A stretch of DNA of 64,000 nucleotides, taken from Eubacterium sp. GTDB taxonomy: Bacteria; Bacillota; Clostridia; Peptostreptococcales; Anaerovoracaceae. Numbering within the stretch: position 1 is the stretch's first letter; each line of letters begins with the position of its first letter. The notes below the pieces were generated by a model that saw only the letters and a program-made list of their open reading frames with translations, was not told the origin of the DNA and did no database searches. Of the stretch, positions 1-9,562 are shown piece after piece. The stretch is from positions 82,676-146,675 of the forward strand of contig JAETRU010000002.1 in NCBI GenBank assembly GCA_021769965.1, given 5' to 3'. Made by a program: the position numbers and the translations under genes.

Positions 1-1
1 G

Positions 2-31
2 AAAAAAGAGGACCGCGCCGGCAGTCCTCTA
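2..31 (-). terminator. Rho-independent terminator of atoEDA
   Basis: On the minus strand a stem AGAGGAC/GTCCTCT with a GC-rich loop is followed by a run of T, 20 bases after the atoA stop. It closes the atoE-atoD-atoA transcript. Confidence 0.85.
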
Positions 32-50
32 ATCGTCTGAATCCGAAGAT

Positions 51-707
51 TTATTCCTCTTCCATTGCCTTCATATCAGGATCGAAGTGGAGTGTGCAGC
101 CAGTAGCTGCCTGGATGTCTTCCTTCGTGAAATCCGGATGTAACTCAGTTACCCAGATACCGTCTTCTCTGACTTCCATTACGCCCATCTCAGTGATGAT
201 CTTGGAAACGCACTTTTCTGCAGTCAAAGGCAGTGTGCACTTCTCTAAGATCTTGTGGTTACCCTTCTGGGTGTGCAGCATTACGATGATAACCTCAGGG
301 CAGCCTGCGCACAGGTCCATAGCGCCGCCCATACCGGCAACTTTCTTGCCCGGAATGATCCAGTTTGCCAGATCTCCGTTTTCAGCAACCTGCATAGCGC
401 CCAGTACGGTAGCTCTTACATGTCCGCCTCTGACAAGACCGAAGGACTCAGCTGTATCGAAATACTTAACTCTGTCTACTGCTGTTACATAAGTACCGCC
501 GGAGTTGATGATGTCAACGTCCAGATTGGAAGCATCCGCAACAGCGTCGATGCCTGCGAAACCATTTTCGGAGTGGCAGGTAACCATGATATCTTCAGGA
601 AGGTAGTCTGCAACCATAGTAGGCAGACCGATTCCCAAGTTGATGAAATCACCATCTTTGAATTCTTTTGCGCATCTCTTCGCAATTCTTGTCTTTAAAT
701 CTGCCAT
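51..707 (-). CDS. atoA: Butyrate/acetoacetate CoA-transferase beta subunit
   Basis: 218 aa, family I CoA-transferase beta subunit. The motif SENGFAG (residues 46-52) carries the catalytic glutamate E47 that forms the glutamyl-CoA thioester. With AtoD it should move CoA between butyryl-CoA and acetoacetate, giving butyrate and acetoacetyl-CoA, the last uptake of the acetoacetate released by Kce in lysine fermentation. The ATG lies within the 3' end of atoD (13-base overlap), so the two subunits are translationally coupled; the ribosome binding site GGAG is inside atoD. Family assignment is strong; the lysine role rests on the neighbouring kam genes. Confidence 0.93.
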   Translation of the reverse strand: MADLKTRIAKRCAKEFKDGDFINLGIGLPTMVADYLPEDIMVTCHSENGFAGIDAVADASNLDVDIINSGGTYVTAVDRVKYFDTAESFGLVRGGHVRATVLGAMQVAENGDLANWIIPGKKVAGMGGAMDLCAGCPEVIIVMLHTQKGNHKILEKCTLPLTAEKCVSKIITEMGVMEVREDGIWVTELHPDFTKEDIQAATGCTLHFDPDMKAMEEE

Positions 708-1420
708 TTCTTTTCTCCTTCCACGATAGTATCTACCAGAACGCCGGCAACTGCAAAGTAGTCAGGATCGATCTCGCCGATCTCAACAAGCTTCTCAGGC
801 GCGATGATGGTGTGCTTTGCAGCTCCTGCCATCACGTAGTTGAAGTTCTTTGTTGCCTTGGAGCAGTAGTAATTGCCGAACTTGTCAGCAACAGTCGGTC
901 TGATGAACGCGTAGTCTGCATAGAGCGGCAGCTCAAACAGATACTTCTTGCCTTCGATCTCCATGACCTTCTTTTCTCTGCCCAGTTCATCAGGCTCTGT
1001 CTCCATCGGAGTCGCTACACCGGTCGGAGTCAGTACGCCGCCAAGACCATAAGCAGCAGCTCTGATCTTTTCTGCCAGAGTTCCCTGTGGTACCAGAGTA
1101 TACTTCAGAGTACCTTCAGCGATCTGCTCGTTGATTTTAGGGTTTACACCGATGTGGGATGCGATCAGATGGTCTACCATGTGGTTTTCCAGCAATTTGC
1201 CGATACCTCTGGCAGTCTTTCCGCCGAACTCGCCAGCCGGCTGACCAGCGTCCAGACCGCCGTCATTACCGATGACAGTCAGATGCTTTACGCCTTTTCT
1301 TACTAATGCGTCCATGAGGACTTCCGGAGAACCTGTTGCCAGGAAGCCGCCGACCATGATGGTCATACCGTCTTTAACGCCGGCAACTGCTTCATCCGCA
1401 GTCATAATTTTGTTAATCAT
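695..1420 (-). CDS. atoD: Butyrate/acetoacetate CoA-transferase alpha subunit
   Basis: Family I CoA-transferase alpha subunit, 241 aa from the chosen start, somewhat longer than the usual 217-220 aa. The N-terminus has the typical MTADEAV..VKDGMTIMVGGF.. and the loop GSPEVLMDAL. A GTG 12 bases upstream in frame is possible, but that GTG forms part of the Shine-Dalgarno AAGGTG placed 9 bases before the ATG at 1420, so the ATG is preferred. It forms a heteromer with AtoA, whose start overlaps its end by 13 bases. Third gene product of the atoEDA transcript. Confidence 0.92.
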   Translation of the reverse strand: MINKIMTADEAVAGVKDGMTIMVGGFLATGSPEVLMDALVRKGVKHLTVIGNDGGLDAGQPAGEFGGKTARGIGKLLENHMVDHLIASHIGVNPKINEQIAEGTLKYTLVPQGTLAEKIRAAAYGLGGVLTPTGVATPMETEPDELGREKKVMEIEGKKYLFELPLYADYAFIRPTVADKFGNYYCSKATKNFNYVMAGAAKHTIIAPEKLVEIGEIDPDYFAVAGVLVDTIVEGEKKWQI

Positions 1421-1459
1421 CTCTTTAATCACCTTTCTATATAAATATAGGATTAACGA

Positions 1460-2818
1460 CTAAATCAGCCCAATGATGAGGAATCCTCCACAGATCACGA
1501 TACCTGAGAAGAACAGGGTGATCAGACAGTAGCCCATGATATCTCTTGCCGAAAGACCTGCGATACCCAGTGCAGGCAGCGCCCAGAACGGCTGGATCAT
1601 ATTGGTCCATGCATCGCCCCATGCGATAGCCATGCCGGTGACAGCCGGATCAACGCCCAGCTCAAGTCCTGCGGGCATCATGATCGGACCCTGTACTGCC
1701 CACTGTCCGCCGCCAGATGGTACGAAGAAGTTTACGATACCGGCTGACAGGAACGAGAACAGAGGGAAAGTAACGTCTGTCGCGATAGATACGAAGAAAT
1801 CACTGATAGTGCTTGCCAGAGAAGCCCCGTCTTCTGTAAGCTTGAAGGTCATCATAGCCATGATGCCGGCATAGAACGGGAACTGCAGGATGATGCCTGC
1901 GGAACCTTTGGTAGCCTCTGTGATAGCGTGGACGTATCTGATCGGCGTCTTATGGAAAATGATTCCTAAGATCAGGAAAATAAAGTTAACGATATTCAGT
2001 GTTAAATTGAAACCGTTGTTAATAAAATAATACACAAGGAAAATCAGTCCCGCAATAGCGATAACGGCAGATGAGATCGGGCTGTTTTCGATCTTCTCAG
2101 CCGGTGTTTCAGGCTTTTTCCAAACCATTTCTTCTTCCACCAGCAGAGCGGGATCTACACTGATGACCTCGTCAGCAGATGGATGCATCTTCGCATTGAT
2201 AAACGGCAGGCATACCAGAATGACCGCGCACATGATCAGATTGTACGGCGCAAAGATCGTCTGGGATGTTGAAATCGCTTCCGTTACAGCTCCTCCCGTG
2301 GCCTGCACCAGCGCTTCCTTGCCCGGAGTTGCCAGGGCAAGAGGAATAGAACCGGAGATACCTGCATGCCATACTACGAAACCGGAGTACGCAGATGCGA
2401 TCAGCAGACGATAGTCAATACCTTTGACCTGTCTCGCGATCTCCTTCGCCAGAATTGCCCCTACGACCAGGCCGAAGCCCCAGTTGAGCCAGCAGGCAAG
2501 TACGGAAAAGAATGTAGTTATGATAATTCCCCGAACAGGCGTTTTCGCAGTGCTTGCGATGCCGGATACAATGTGCTTGATTGCCGGAGCGTTGGCAAAG
2601 GCATTGCCCAGTACCAGCACCAGAGCCATCTGCATGGAGAATGCCAGCAGATTCCAAACACCGTTGCCCCAGGCGTTGACCATTTCGATCGGGCCGGCGC
2701 CGGTGGCAGGCATTGCTGCGATAAACACAACCACAGTTAAAATAATACAGAAAATGAATGGGTCTGGTAAGAATCTGTTGACCAGATTTACACAGCCATT
2801 AGATAGTTTTTTGAACAT
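1460..2818 (-). CDS. atoE: Short-chain fatty acid permease, AtoE family
   Basis: 452 aa polytopic membrane protein of the AtoE/short-chain fatty acid transporter family. The N-terminus (..NRFLPDPFIFCIILTVVVF..) and the segments LACWLNWGFGLVVGA and FFVPSGGGQWAVQGP are typical of the family. It should move butyrate, acetoacetate or related acids across the membrane, matching the CoA-transferase genes that follow it by 39 bases. It is first in the atoEDA unit, preceded by GGGAGGA and its own consensus sigma-A promoter. Direction of transport (uptake or export of the butyrate product) cannot be read from sequence. Confidence 0.9.
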   Translation of the reverse strand: MFKKLSNGCVNLVNRFLPDPFIFCIILTVVVFIAAMPATGAGPIEMVNAWGNGVWNLLAFSMQMALVLVLGNAFANAPAIKHIVSGIASTAKTPVRGIIITTFFSVLACWLNWGFGLVVGAILAKEIARQVKGIDYRLLIASAYSGFVVWHAGISGSIPLALATPGKEALVQATGGAVTEAISTSQTIFAPYNLIMCAVILVCLPFINAKMHPSADEVISVDPALLVEEEMVWKKPETPAEKIENSPISSAVIAIAGLIFLVYYFINNGFNLTLNIVNFIFLILGIIFHKTPIRYVHAITEATKGSAGIILQFPFYAGIMAMMTFKLTEDGASLASTISDFFVSIATDVTFPLFSFLSAGIVNFFVPSGGGQWAVQGPIMMPAGLELGVDPAVTGMAIAWGDAWTNMIQPFWALPALGIAGLSARDIMGYCLITLFFSGIVICGGFLIIGLI

Positions 2819-2872
2819 GTTTTCTTTTTCCTCCCAAATAAATTTATTCGGGCCAATAAAAAACCCATGAAT

Positions 2873-2901
2873 ATTATATTCCTGTATTTTATGGTTGTCA
2901 A
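2873..2901 (-). promoter_or_regulatory. Consensus sigma-A promoter of atoEDA
   Basis: On the minus strand TTGACA (2896-2901), a 17-base spacer and TATAAT (2873-2878): a full match to both hexamers at ideal spacing, 55 bases before the atoE start. It means atoEDA can be expressed independently of the kam genes, which end in a terminator just upstream. Confidence 0.85.
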
Positions 2902-2923
2902 GAAATTGTCAATATCTAACAAA

Positions 2924-2952
2924 GGGCGCTGAAGCGTGTTATTTCAACGCCC
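2924..2952 (-). terminator. Terminator after kamE
   Basis: Minus-strand stem GGGCGTTGAA/TTCAGCGCCC (one G-U pair) with a 9-base loop, followed by TTTGTT. It separates the kam operon from the atoE promoter immediately downstream. Confidence 0.75.
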
Positions 2953-3035
2953 TCCGGATTCTCGCAAAGTACAGTTCAAAAATTTTTTTGAATGATCTGC
3001 AGCTCTTTCAGCTAAGATTTTCCCTGTTTCAGCGA

Positions 3036-3830
3036 CTAGCGGTCAGCAATATTTGCCTTATCCTGCCAGCCTCTCTTTTCCACTTCCTGCATGATGTAGG
3101 ACATAACATGTTCTGCATATTTTCCAGGACCGAAACCAGCGTCATAGCCCAGCTCCTGTGCTAATTCGTGGGAGATTCTCGGGCCGCCGCAGGTCAGAAT
3201 GATCTTGTCGCGGAGACCTTCTGCTTCCATCAGCTCTACCATTTTAGTCAGCTGCTGGATATGAATGTCCTTCTGGGTTACAGTCTGAGATACCAGGATC
3301 GCATCCGCGTTGACTTCCTTTGCCTTCGCGATCAGCTGTTCGCAAGGAACCTGGGAACCCATGTTGTAAGGAACGACGTTCTTGAATCTTTCCAGACCGA
3401 AGTGACCGTGGAAGCCCTTCATCTGAATGATCGCGTCGATACCTACTGTGTGAGCGTCGGATTCGATAGAAGCACCGACAACGGTGATATCTCTGCCGAT
3501 GTGCTCGCCGATCCATTCACCGCACTCTACACGGTCCATTACAGTACCCTCTACCTTAGGCACATTGATCGCCGTAAAGTCGATGGTCGGCTGCGCGCAG
3601 CCGTAAACGTTAAAGAATGTATATCCTTTTGTCAGTTCGCAGTAATATGCTACGTTCGGCTCTGTCAGGCCTAATTTCTTCGCATACTGTTTTGCGCATT
3701 CCTCTGCTTCTTCACCGTAAGGTACAGGAAGAGTGAATGATAATTGAACTTTACCGTCGTTTAATGCGTCGCCGTAAGGCTTGACACATGTTAAATCTAC
3801 ACTGCTGGTTGCTTTGCATTCTGTTGTCAT
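3036..3830 (-). CDS. kamE: Lysine 5,6-aminomutase beta subunit
   Basis: 264 aa, the B12-binding subunit of the PLP- and adenosylcobalamin-dependent aminomutase that moves the terminal amino group of beta-lysine (or D-lysine) to C5, giving 3,5-diaminohexanoate (or 2,5-diaminohexanoate). The cobalt-ligating motif D125-A-H127-T-V-G130 is present, and K138, eleven residues after H127, is placed like the PLP-binding lysine K144 of the Clostridium sticklandii enzyme (H133+11). A GTG two codons upstream lies inside the spacer of the AGGAGGTG ribosome binding site, so ATG 3830 is chosen. Last gene of the kam operon, 14 bases after kamD. Confidence 0.96.
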   Translation of the reverse strand: MTTECKATSSVDLTCVKPYGDALNDGKVQLSFTLPVPYGEEAEECAKQYAKKLGLTEPNVAYYCELTKGYTFFNVYGCAQPTIDFTAINVPKVEGTVMDRVECGEWIGEHIGRDITVVGASIESDAHTVGIDAIIQMKGFHGHFGLERFKNVVPYNMGSQVPCEQLIAKAKEVNADAILVSQTVTQKDIHIQQLTKMVELMEAEGLRDKIILTCGGPRISHELAQELGYDAGFGPGKYAEHVMSYIMQEVEKRGWQDKANIADR

Positions 3831-3844
3831 TGTCACACACCTCC

Positions 3845-5398
3845 TTATTCGTGATCCATAAATAATTCAATGAACGGATTGAAGTAGTTTTCGCCCTTAA
3901 CGCAAACGCCTTCCAGACCGTGGCCGCCGTCAAACGGACGTTTTACGCCGCCGAAGATACCCTTTTCGATCGTGGAGAAAAGACCTTCTTTTTCTACTTC
4001 AGCAAGGAGCGCGTCAGCTTTGCCCAGCACTTCCTGCGCACGGCTCTGGATGATGCCGCCTTCTTTGAACTCTACTTCGTCGCCGATATGTCTGCAGTTA
4101 TTGAAGATATACTTGGCATTTTCGATGGAAAGGTATCTGTCCTGCATCAGCGGTGTATGAATTGCTTCTGTCAGCATACCTGTCAGCAGAATGGACTGGT
4201 TTGTCCAGACTGTTACCAGATTGAACAGCGCATCCTGCAGATGTCCTCTGAAGATGTTGCCTGTCATAAACTTAGTAGGCGGCATGTATTTTAATCTTGC
4301 CTTCGGGAAGATCTCTCTTGCCATCTGTGCCTGTGCCAGTTCAAGGAGGAAGCCGTCTTCTGTGGACGGATCCATTTCAAACGCGTGGCCCAGACCCATC
4401 TGCTCTTCCGGAATATTCGCAAGCACTGCGAACTGTTCGTTGATGAACTGGGAAGCTGTTACGGTGTGCGCAGCTTCGATCGCGTCATCTGTAGTCAGAT
4501 AGTTATCCTCACCGGAGTTGAAGATGATACCGCAGTAACCGATGATAACACGGCTCATGAACTGGTCGACCAGTGTTCTCTGCATGTTGATATCTCTGAA
4601 CAGGATGCCGTAGATAGCGTCGTTTAACATAACGTCCAGTCTTTCCAGAGCGCCCATGGCAGCGATCTCAGGCATGCACATACCGGAGGAGTAGTTGCAG
4701 AGTCTGATGTATCTGCCGACTTCTTCACCGACCTCATCCAGCGCTTTTCTCATGAGTCTGAAGTTCTCCTGAGTCGCATATGTACCGCCGAAACCCTCTG
4801 TCGTCGGACCATACGGTACATAGTCCAGCAGGGACTGTGCAGTCGTACGGATTACCGCGATCACATCCGCGCCCTGTCTTGCCGCAGCCTGCGCCTGGAT
4901 CATATCCTCATAGATATTGCCTGTAGCAACGATAACGTAGATATATGGTTCCGGACCTTCTCCGATAGTGTCAAGATACTCCTGACGCTTTGCCTTCTGC
5001 ATATTGATCCTGTCAAAGGTCGCTTTGATGGCAGGCTTCAGCGCTTCAGCAGCCTCTGCCTGTGTGCAGGTCGGAAGTTTGGTGATGTCCAGCTTTCCAG
5101 CAGACATTTCCTCAGCGATCTCCTGCGGAGTTTTGCCGGTCTGTACGATGGCATTTCCCATCCAGTAAGCGGCGCCTGTTGGCAGCGCGCCTGCGTCCTT
5201 CAACTGGTCTACTACCACGTTCGGCAGCGGAGTATCAACATCGTCTACGCCGTCTACGCCCAAAAGTCTCAGAATAGTTCTTTCTGTACTGACAGTGGTA
5301 TGTCTGTCAATGAAGTCCTGCATGTCGTGGGCAATATTTGCCGCATGCTGACGAGCACTGTCGACTACTTTTGGGTCAAGATTTAATTTGCTTTTCAT
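3845..5398 (-). CDS. kamD: Lysine 5,6-aminomutase alpha subunit
   Basis: 517 aa, the normal size of the large catalytic subunit of lysine 5,6-aminomutase. It starts MKSKLNLDPKVVDSARQHA, typical of KamD, and pairs with KamE encoded immediately downstream. In the known enzyme this subunit forms the TIM barrel that holds the radical chemistry while KamE carries cobalamin and the PLP lysine. The start has a GGAG site eight to nine bases upstream. It sits between the presumed reactivase gene kamC and kamE, the classical order. Confidence 0.96.
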   Translation of the reverse strand: MKSKLNLDPKVVDSARQHAANIAHDMQDFIDRHTTVSTERTILRLLGVDGVDDVDTPLPNVVVDQLKDAGALPTGAAYWMGNAIVQTGKTPQEIAEEMSAGKLDITKLPTCTQAEAAEALKPAIKATFDRINMQKAKRQEYLDTIGEGPEPYIYVIVATGNIYEDMIQAQAAARQGADVIAVIRTTAQSLLDYVPYGPTTEGFGGTYATQENFRLMRKALDEVGEEVGRYIRLCNYSSGMCMPEIAAMGALERLDVMLNDAIYGILFRDINMQRTLVDQFMSRVIIGYCGIIFNSGEDNYLTTDDAIEAAHTVTASQFINEQFAVLANIPEEQMGLGHAFEMDPSTEDGFLLELAQAQMAREIFPKARLKYMPPTKFMTGNIFRGHLQDALFNLVTVWTNQSILLTGMLTEAIHTPLMQDRYLSIENAKYIFNNCRHIGDEVEFKEGGIIQSRAQEVLGKADALLAEVEKEGLFSTIEKGIFGGVKRPFDGGHGLEGVCVKGENYFNPFIELFMDHE

Positions 5399-5411
5399 CC
5401 TAATAGTCTCC

Positions 5412-7055
5412 TTATTTCAAATATTTTTTCGCTCCATCGATAATTTCCTTACCGATACCGAGCATTTTCGCAATGTTTAACGCATCTTTCGGGATCTCAC
5501 GGTTTTCTGTCACCTCATAGAGCCTGTAATCCATGTATTTACCGATGATGTTGATCCGCTCTTTCCGGTTCGCATAGCGCAGTTCGCTGTCAAGCCGGTT
5601 GAAGTCCACATCCGCGAGGCCTCTCACCTGCATATTCGTGACGCCGGGCTCCTCACAGGCCGCCTCAAAATGCGTCGTGATCAGACTGATATATGGTTTT
5701 TCCATCAGATAATCTACCAGACTGCGGGTCAGAGCAAGGCCCTCCACCGGGTTAGTCCCGCTGGCGATCTCATCGATCAAAAGAAGAGAACGTTCCCTGC
5801 TGTTATCCAGAATTTCTTTCAGTTCCTCCATTTCACTGCCGAAACTGGAGAGACCGCGCTCCACCGACTGGCTGTCTCCAATGAGGATCTGCATATAATT
5901 TGACAGACCGATCCGCGCTTCTTTGCACGGAACAAAGAAACCGTATTGAGCCAGGATCGGCACCAAGCCGCACAGCTTCAGGGAGATCGTCTTTCCTCCC
6001 ATATTCGCGCCGGTGATACAGGTAACACCGTCGCGCAGGGAAATGCTCACAGGGCAGTACGTCTTATCCTTTGATAAAAGAATATCCTCCACCTGCAGCT
6101 GACGTCCTTCCGTGATCTCTACCACATGCTCATCTGCGATCTCCGGTTTCACACATCTATGCGCGTCCGCATAGACAGCTTTTGCCAGAGTAAAGTCCAG
6201 ACGCCCGATCTTCTCGCAGTTTGCAAGAAGCACGTCTGCGAATTCGCTGACTCTCAGGGAGAGCTTCTCCCTGATGATCGTCTCTTCTGCGTCAATAGCC
6301 GTATTCAGCTCTTCCATCTGTCCGGACAGAGCGTATACAGCTTCATTCTTGGTCAGTTCAAAGGTGACTGACATATAATCTTCGCTGACAGCTTCCAGAT
6401 TGGAAATATTCTTCGCCTTCTCCAGCAGGTCGCTGGAACGCGGAATGACCACATCAAACTTAGGCGTCAGAACGATGCCATACGTTTTTCGTATTTCTTC
6501 CTTTCTGGCCTTCTGCTCTTTTCGGATCTGAATCTCCAGACCTTTTCGCTGTTTACGCAGATCTGCCAGCGTTTCTGAAAAATCATCATAAATATAGAAC
6601 GTATTCAGCCGGTCGTGCCGGGGATCCAGAGCATCCAGCAGTTCCTCTGTATCTTCCAGCATATACTCTGAAGGCACCTGTGTCCCCGCGTCCCCGCAGA
6701 TCTTAGCCACAGACCGCATATTGAGCAGCAGAGATTTGATCTCATACAGCTCCACCACAGACAGCGCGCTGCTGCCGCTGCGTTCTATGGTATAGGACAC
6801 ATCCTTCATCATCATAAAGGTTTCAGACAGCCGTCCGACCAGCTTCTCGTTCTCACGGACAAAATCAACCATCTGCTGGACTTTATCAAGCTCCGCCCGC
6901 AGCTCCTGTTCCTGTCCTGGAAAAAAAGGCCGGGTCTCCTTCCGGACTTTCTGACCGAAAGGCGTATTGATATCCAGCTTGTTCATCACGTATTCCAGCC
7001 CTGTTTCCGTCCTGGTCTTCACATTTGCCAGTCTCCTGTTGGAACCATGCATCAT
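5412..7055 (-). CDS. kamC: MutS-related ATPase, lysine 5,6-aminomutase reactivase component
   Basis: 547 aa protein with a MutS-like C-terminal ATPase: Walker A GANMGGKT at about residue 352 and Walker B LLLIDEIASGTNP near 430, preceded by a helical, coiled-coil-rich region. It lacks the mismatch-recognition domain of MutS. Its place between kamB and kamD matches KamC, which together with KamB is implicated in ATP-dependent reactivation (exchange of damaged cobalamin) of the aminomutase. Two adjacent ATG codons open the frame; the first, at 7055, is nine bases from GGAG. Confidence 0.88.
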   Translation of the reverse strand: MMHGSNRRLANVKTRTETGLEYVMNKLDINTPFGQKVRKETRPFFPGQEQELRAELDKVQQMVDFVRENEKLVGRLSETFMMMKDVSYTIERSGSSALSVVELYEIKSLLLNMRSVAKICGDAGTQVPSEYMLEDTEELLDALDPRHDRLNTFYIYDDFSETLADLRKQRKGLEIQIRKEQKARKEEIRKTYGIVLTPKFDVVIPRSSDLLEKAKNISNLEAVSEDYMSVTFELTKNEAVYALSGQMEELNTAIDAEETIIREKLSLRVSEFADVLLANCEKIGRLDFTLAKAVYADAHRCVKPEIADEHVVEITEGRQLQVEDILLSKDKTYCPVSISLRDGVTCITGANMGGKTISLKLCGLVPILAQYGFFVPCKEARIGLSNYMQILIGDSQSVERGLSSFGSEMEELKEILDNSRERSLLLIDEIASGTNPVEGLALTRSLVDYLMEKPYISLITTHFEAACEEPGVTNMQVRGLADVDFNRLDSELRYANRKERINIIGKYMDYRLYEVTENREIPKDALNIAKMLGIGKEIIDGAKKYLK

Positions 7056-7078
7056 AGCGTTTCTCTCCTTTCAGCCAA

Positions 7079-8095
7079 TTACAATCTAACGTCTATAACC
7101 GGAATATCCGGCATCGCTTTCTGCATTGCCTCCAGCAGTACGCCGTGATCAAAGGAGTACCCGCTGGGCGCGAAAGGATTGACCGTGACCGCGGCTACTG
7201 TGATATTCGCAAGTACCCGGACTGTGAATCCTTTTTTCACCAGCTGCCGCCAGCTGACCGCGTCGAGAAAGATCTTCGTCGGATCCTTCAGGATAAACTG
7301 CACCCGTTTCAGCTTTGACGGATGTATATCAGCAATAACGCTCTTTGTCAGCGCTCCCGGTATGTACACATACTGGGTCTCCTCGTCGATCGCTTCATCG
7401 ATAAACCGGCTGGCCCCAAGACCGGTCAGCAGATCCAGCTGCTCAGCCCTGTCTCCTTTTATCAGCATGATCTTCTCGTCCTGCAGGCGGGAAGCGACCA
7501 GTTCTCTCGCGGTTCCTTCCTCCAGCACCGGCAGATTGTACAGGTTGACGATATGCGAGGTATCCTCTACCACCTTCTTCAGGCTTCTGGACAAAACAGC
7601 TCCTGTCGACAGTATGATCGCGTCAGAGGTCTCCGGCGAAGCGATAGATTTTCTGTCGATAGCGCCGTCGATCAGGATCAGTTCGCATCCCATGTCAAAC
7701 ATCTCCGCACACATCTTCTTCGTATCAGCCGTTGCCACCGGTCCTGCGATCTGCACATATCCGCTGTCCGCGACCCTGCAGAGCAGAAGCTCTCCGATAG
7801 ACGTTCTGTAAGCGGACTTCCGAACGATCTCCAGTCCCGCTTCCGCCAGCTCGTACAGCTGGGTCGGGACGGAAACGATGGTGTCCTCATAAAGGTATAC
7901 TCTCGGCTTATCGGTGCCGGTAACCAGATCTGTGGTCTCACCGTCTCTGCCTGTGGATGTGATCCCCAGCTGCAGTCCTTCGTCCATCGCCTCTTCGATC
8001 AGATAATTGAGAGCAGTAGTCTTTCCCGCGTTCTTAGCCATGCCTACGATGGAAATCGTCTTATATTTCGTTGATAAATCCCAGAGTAAACCCAT
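7079..8095 (-). CDS. kamB: P-loop protein, lysine 5,6-aminomutase reactivase component
   Basis: 338 aa with an N-terminal P-loop GMAKNAGKT (residues 18-26) and a cluster position directly before kamC, as in described kam operons. The KamB/KamC pair is thought to keep the adenosylcobalamin-dependent 5,6-aminomutase active; the exact division of labour is not visible here. The middle part (ELILIDGAIDRKS) resembles a SIMIBI-type P-loop nucleoside triphosphatase Walker B region. The stop is 23 bases before kamC. Confidence 0.87.
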   Translation of the reverse strand: MGLLWDLSTKYKTISIVGMAKNAGKTTALNYLIEEAMDEGLQLGITSTGRDGETTDLVTGTDKPRVYLYEDTIVSVPTQLYELAEAGLEIVRKSAYRTSIGELLLCRVADSGYVQIAGPVATADTKKMCAEMFDMGCELILIDGAIDRKSIASPETSDAIILSTGAVLSRSLKKVVEDTSHIVNLYNLPVLEEGTARELVASRLQDEKIMLIKGDRAEQLDLLTGLGASRFIDEAIDEETQYVYIPGALTKSVIADIHPSKLKRVQFILKDPTKIFLDAVSWRQLVKKGFTVRVLANITVAAVTVNPFAPSGYSFDHGVLLEAMQKAMPDIPVIDVRL

Positions 8096-8155
8096 AATTC
8101 CTGTTCCTATTTCAAAATACTTAAATCCTGTTTGTTTTCCTTTGTTTAAAGGTAC

Positions 8156-8177
8156 AGAAAGGGGACCATCGGCCCCC
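8156..8177 (-). terminator. Partial terminator between kamA and kamB
   Basis: Minus-strand stem GGGGGCC/GGTCCCC (one G-U pair) with a three-base loop, then TTTCTG, 15 bases after the kamA stop. The short T-tract suggests incomplete termination, consistent with kamA being made in excess over kamBCDE. Confidence 0.6.
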
Positions 8178-8191
8178 TCTCCTTGCTAACC

Positions 8192-9457
8192 TTATTCTTC
8201 GTGCTTGTTTCTCTCGTGTCTTGCCAGGTTTGCCGGTTCCATAGATTTGATCTGCAGTCCTTCGCCTAATGCGGATACGCCCTGATACTTATAAGTCTTC
8301 TTACCGGTACAGTAGTCGCAAGTGCACTTGAGATCCGGCAGACGAGGCTGGGTGTAAGTAGTGATAACGCCTTCGTAGTTTCTGAGGATAACCTTGTCAG
8401 GTGTCTCGGAAATGATGTACTGAGGCATTACCGGAGTCTTACCGCCGCCGCCAGGAGCGTCAACTACAAATGTAGGTACGCAGTAGCCGGAAGTATGTCC
8501 TCTCAGACCTTCGATGATCTCGATGCCCTTGGCAACAGAAGTTCTGAAGTGTTCGATACCTACAGACAGGTCGCAGATGTAGATGTAGTAAGGTCTTACC
8601 CTGATTTTAACCAGCTGCTGAACCAGATCTCTCATGATGTGCTTGCAGTCGTTTACGCCTCTGAGCAGTACGGACTGGTTGCCAAGAGGGATACCTGCGT
8701 CAGCCAGCTTGCGGCAGGCTTCTGCGGAATCTTCTGTGATTTCGTTCGGGTGGTTGAAGTGTGTGTTCAGCCAGATCGGATGATACTTCTTCAGCATGTT
8801 GACCAGATTGTCAGTAATTCTCATCGGCATTACGACCGGAGTTCTGGAACCAAGTCTTACGATTTCAACATGAGGAATCTTTCTCAGTTCGCTGATGATG
8901 TACTCTAAAGTATCGTCTTCTACACACAGAGCGTCACCGCCGGAAAGCAGAACGTCTCTTACCACCGGTGTTCTTCTGATGTAATCAAGACATGCATCGA
9001 TGTCTTCTCTGGATCTCGCACCGTCAGTTTCGCCAGCAAGTCTTCTTCTGGTGCAGTGACGGCAGTACATGGAGCACTGGTCAGTGATCAGGAACAGTAC
9101 TCTGTCCGGATATCTGTGGGTCAGGCCAGGAGCCGGAGAGTCAGCATCCTCGTGAAGCGGGTCAGCATCGTCTGCTTCAGATCTGTGCATTTCAGCCAGA
9201 GTCGGAACTGCCTGCATTCTTACCGGATCTCTCGGATCATCAGGATCCATCAGAGAAGCATAGTAAGGAGTGATGCCTACTCTGAATCCGCCGATTACCT
9301 TTTCGATGTCAGCTCTTTCCTGCTCGGTCAGGTTGATCACCTGTGCAATATCTTCTACAGTGGATAATCTGTGAGATACCTGCCAGTGCCAGTCATTCCA
9401 CTGTTCGTCAGTAACATCCTTAAACAGAGGAATGTCCTTCCAATTTCTTTTTGCCAT
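8192..9457 (-). CDS. kamA: L-lysine 2,3-aminomutase
   Basis: 421 aa radical SAM enzyme converting L-lysine to L-beta-lysine, the first step of the pathway. The cluster-binding motif is C128-SMY-C132-RH-C135, and the PLP lysine lies in PGGGGK near residue 338. A cysteine-containing tail (LKCTCDYCTGKK, near 370-385) fits the zinc-binding region of this family. Start ATG follows AGGAGAG. It lies 105 bases after kdd with a terminator between, so it may depend on read-through. I found no clear promoter of its own in the gap. Confidence 0.97.
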   Translation of the reverse strand: MAKRNWKDIPLFKDVTDEQWNDWHWQVSHRLSTVEDIAQVINLTEQERADIEKVIGGFRVGITPYYASLMDPDDPRDPVRMQAVPTLAEMHRSEADDADPLHEDADSPAPGLTHRYPDRVLFLITDQCSMYCRHCTRRRLAGETDGARSREDIDACLDYIRRTPVVRDVLLSGGDALCVEDDTLEYIISELRKIPHVEIVRLGSRTPVVMPMRITDNLVNMLKKYHPIWLNTHFNHPNEITEDSAEACRKLADAGIPLGNQSVLLRGVNDCKHIMRDLVQQLVKIRVRPYYIYICDLSVGIEHFRTSVAKGIEIIEGLRGHTSGYCVPTFVVDAPGGGGKTPVMPQYIISETPDKVILRNYEGVITTYTQPRLPDLKCTCDYCTGKKTYKYQGVSALGEGLQIKSMEPANLARHERNKHEE

Positions 9458-9513
9458 AATAAATCTCTCCTTAATTTACGGTTTATTGTGTTTGTATGAT
9501 TATAATCACTTAG

Positions 9514-9544
9514 AAAAATGCCGCAGCCCGCAGGGAGCTGCGGC
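9514..9544 (-). terminator. Terminator after kdd
   Basis: Minus-strand stem GCCGCAGC/GCTGCGGC around a nine-base loop, followed by ATTTTTCT. It lies between kdd and kamA and would lower transcription into kamA unless partly read through. Confidence 0.85.
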
Positions 9545-9562
9545 AATAAGTATTCTATACGA

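Noticed and set aside
5399..5411. Adenosylcobalamin riboswitch controlling kamDE
   Set aside because: The gaps within the kam operon are too short, and no B12-box-like sequence was recognised upstream of kdd, kamA or the corrinoid protein gene.
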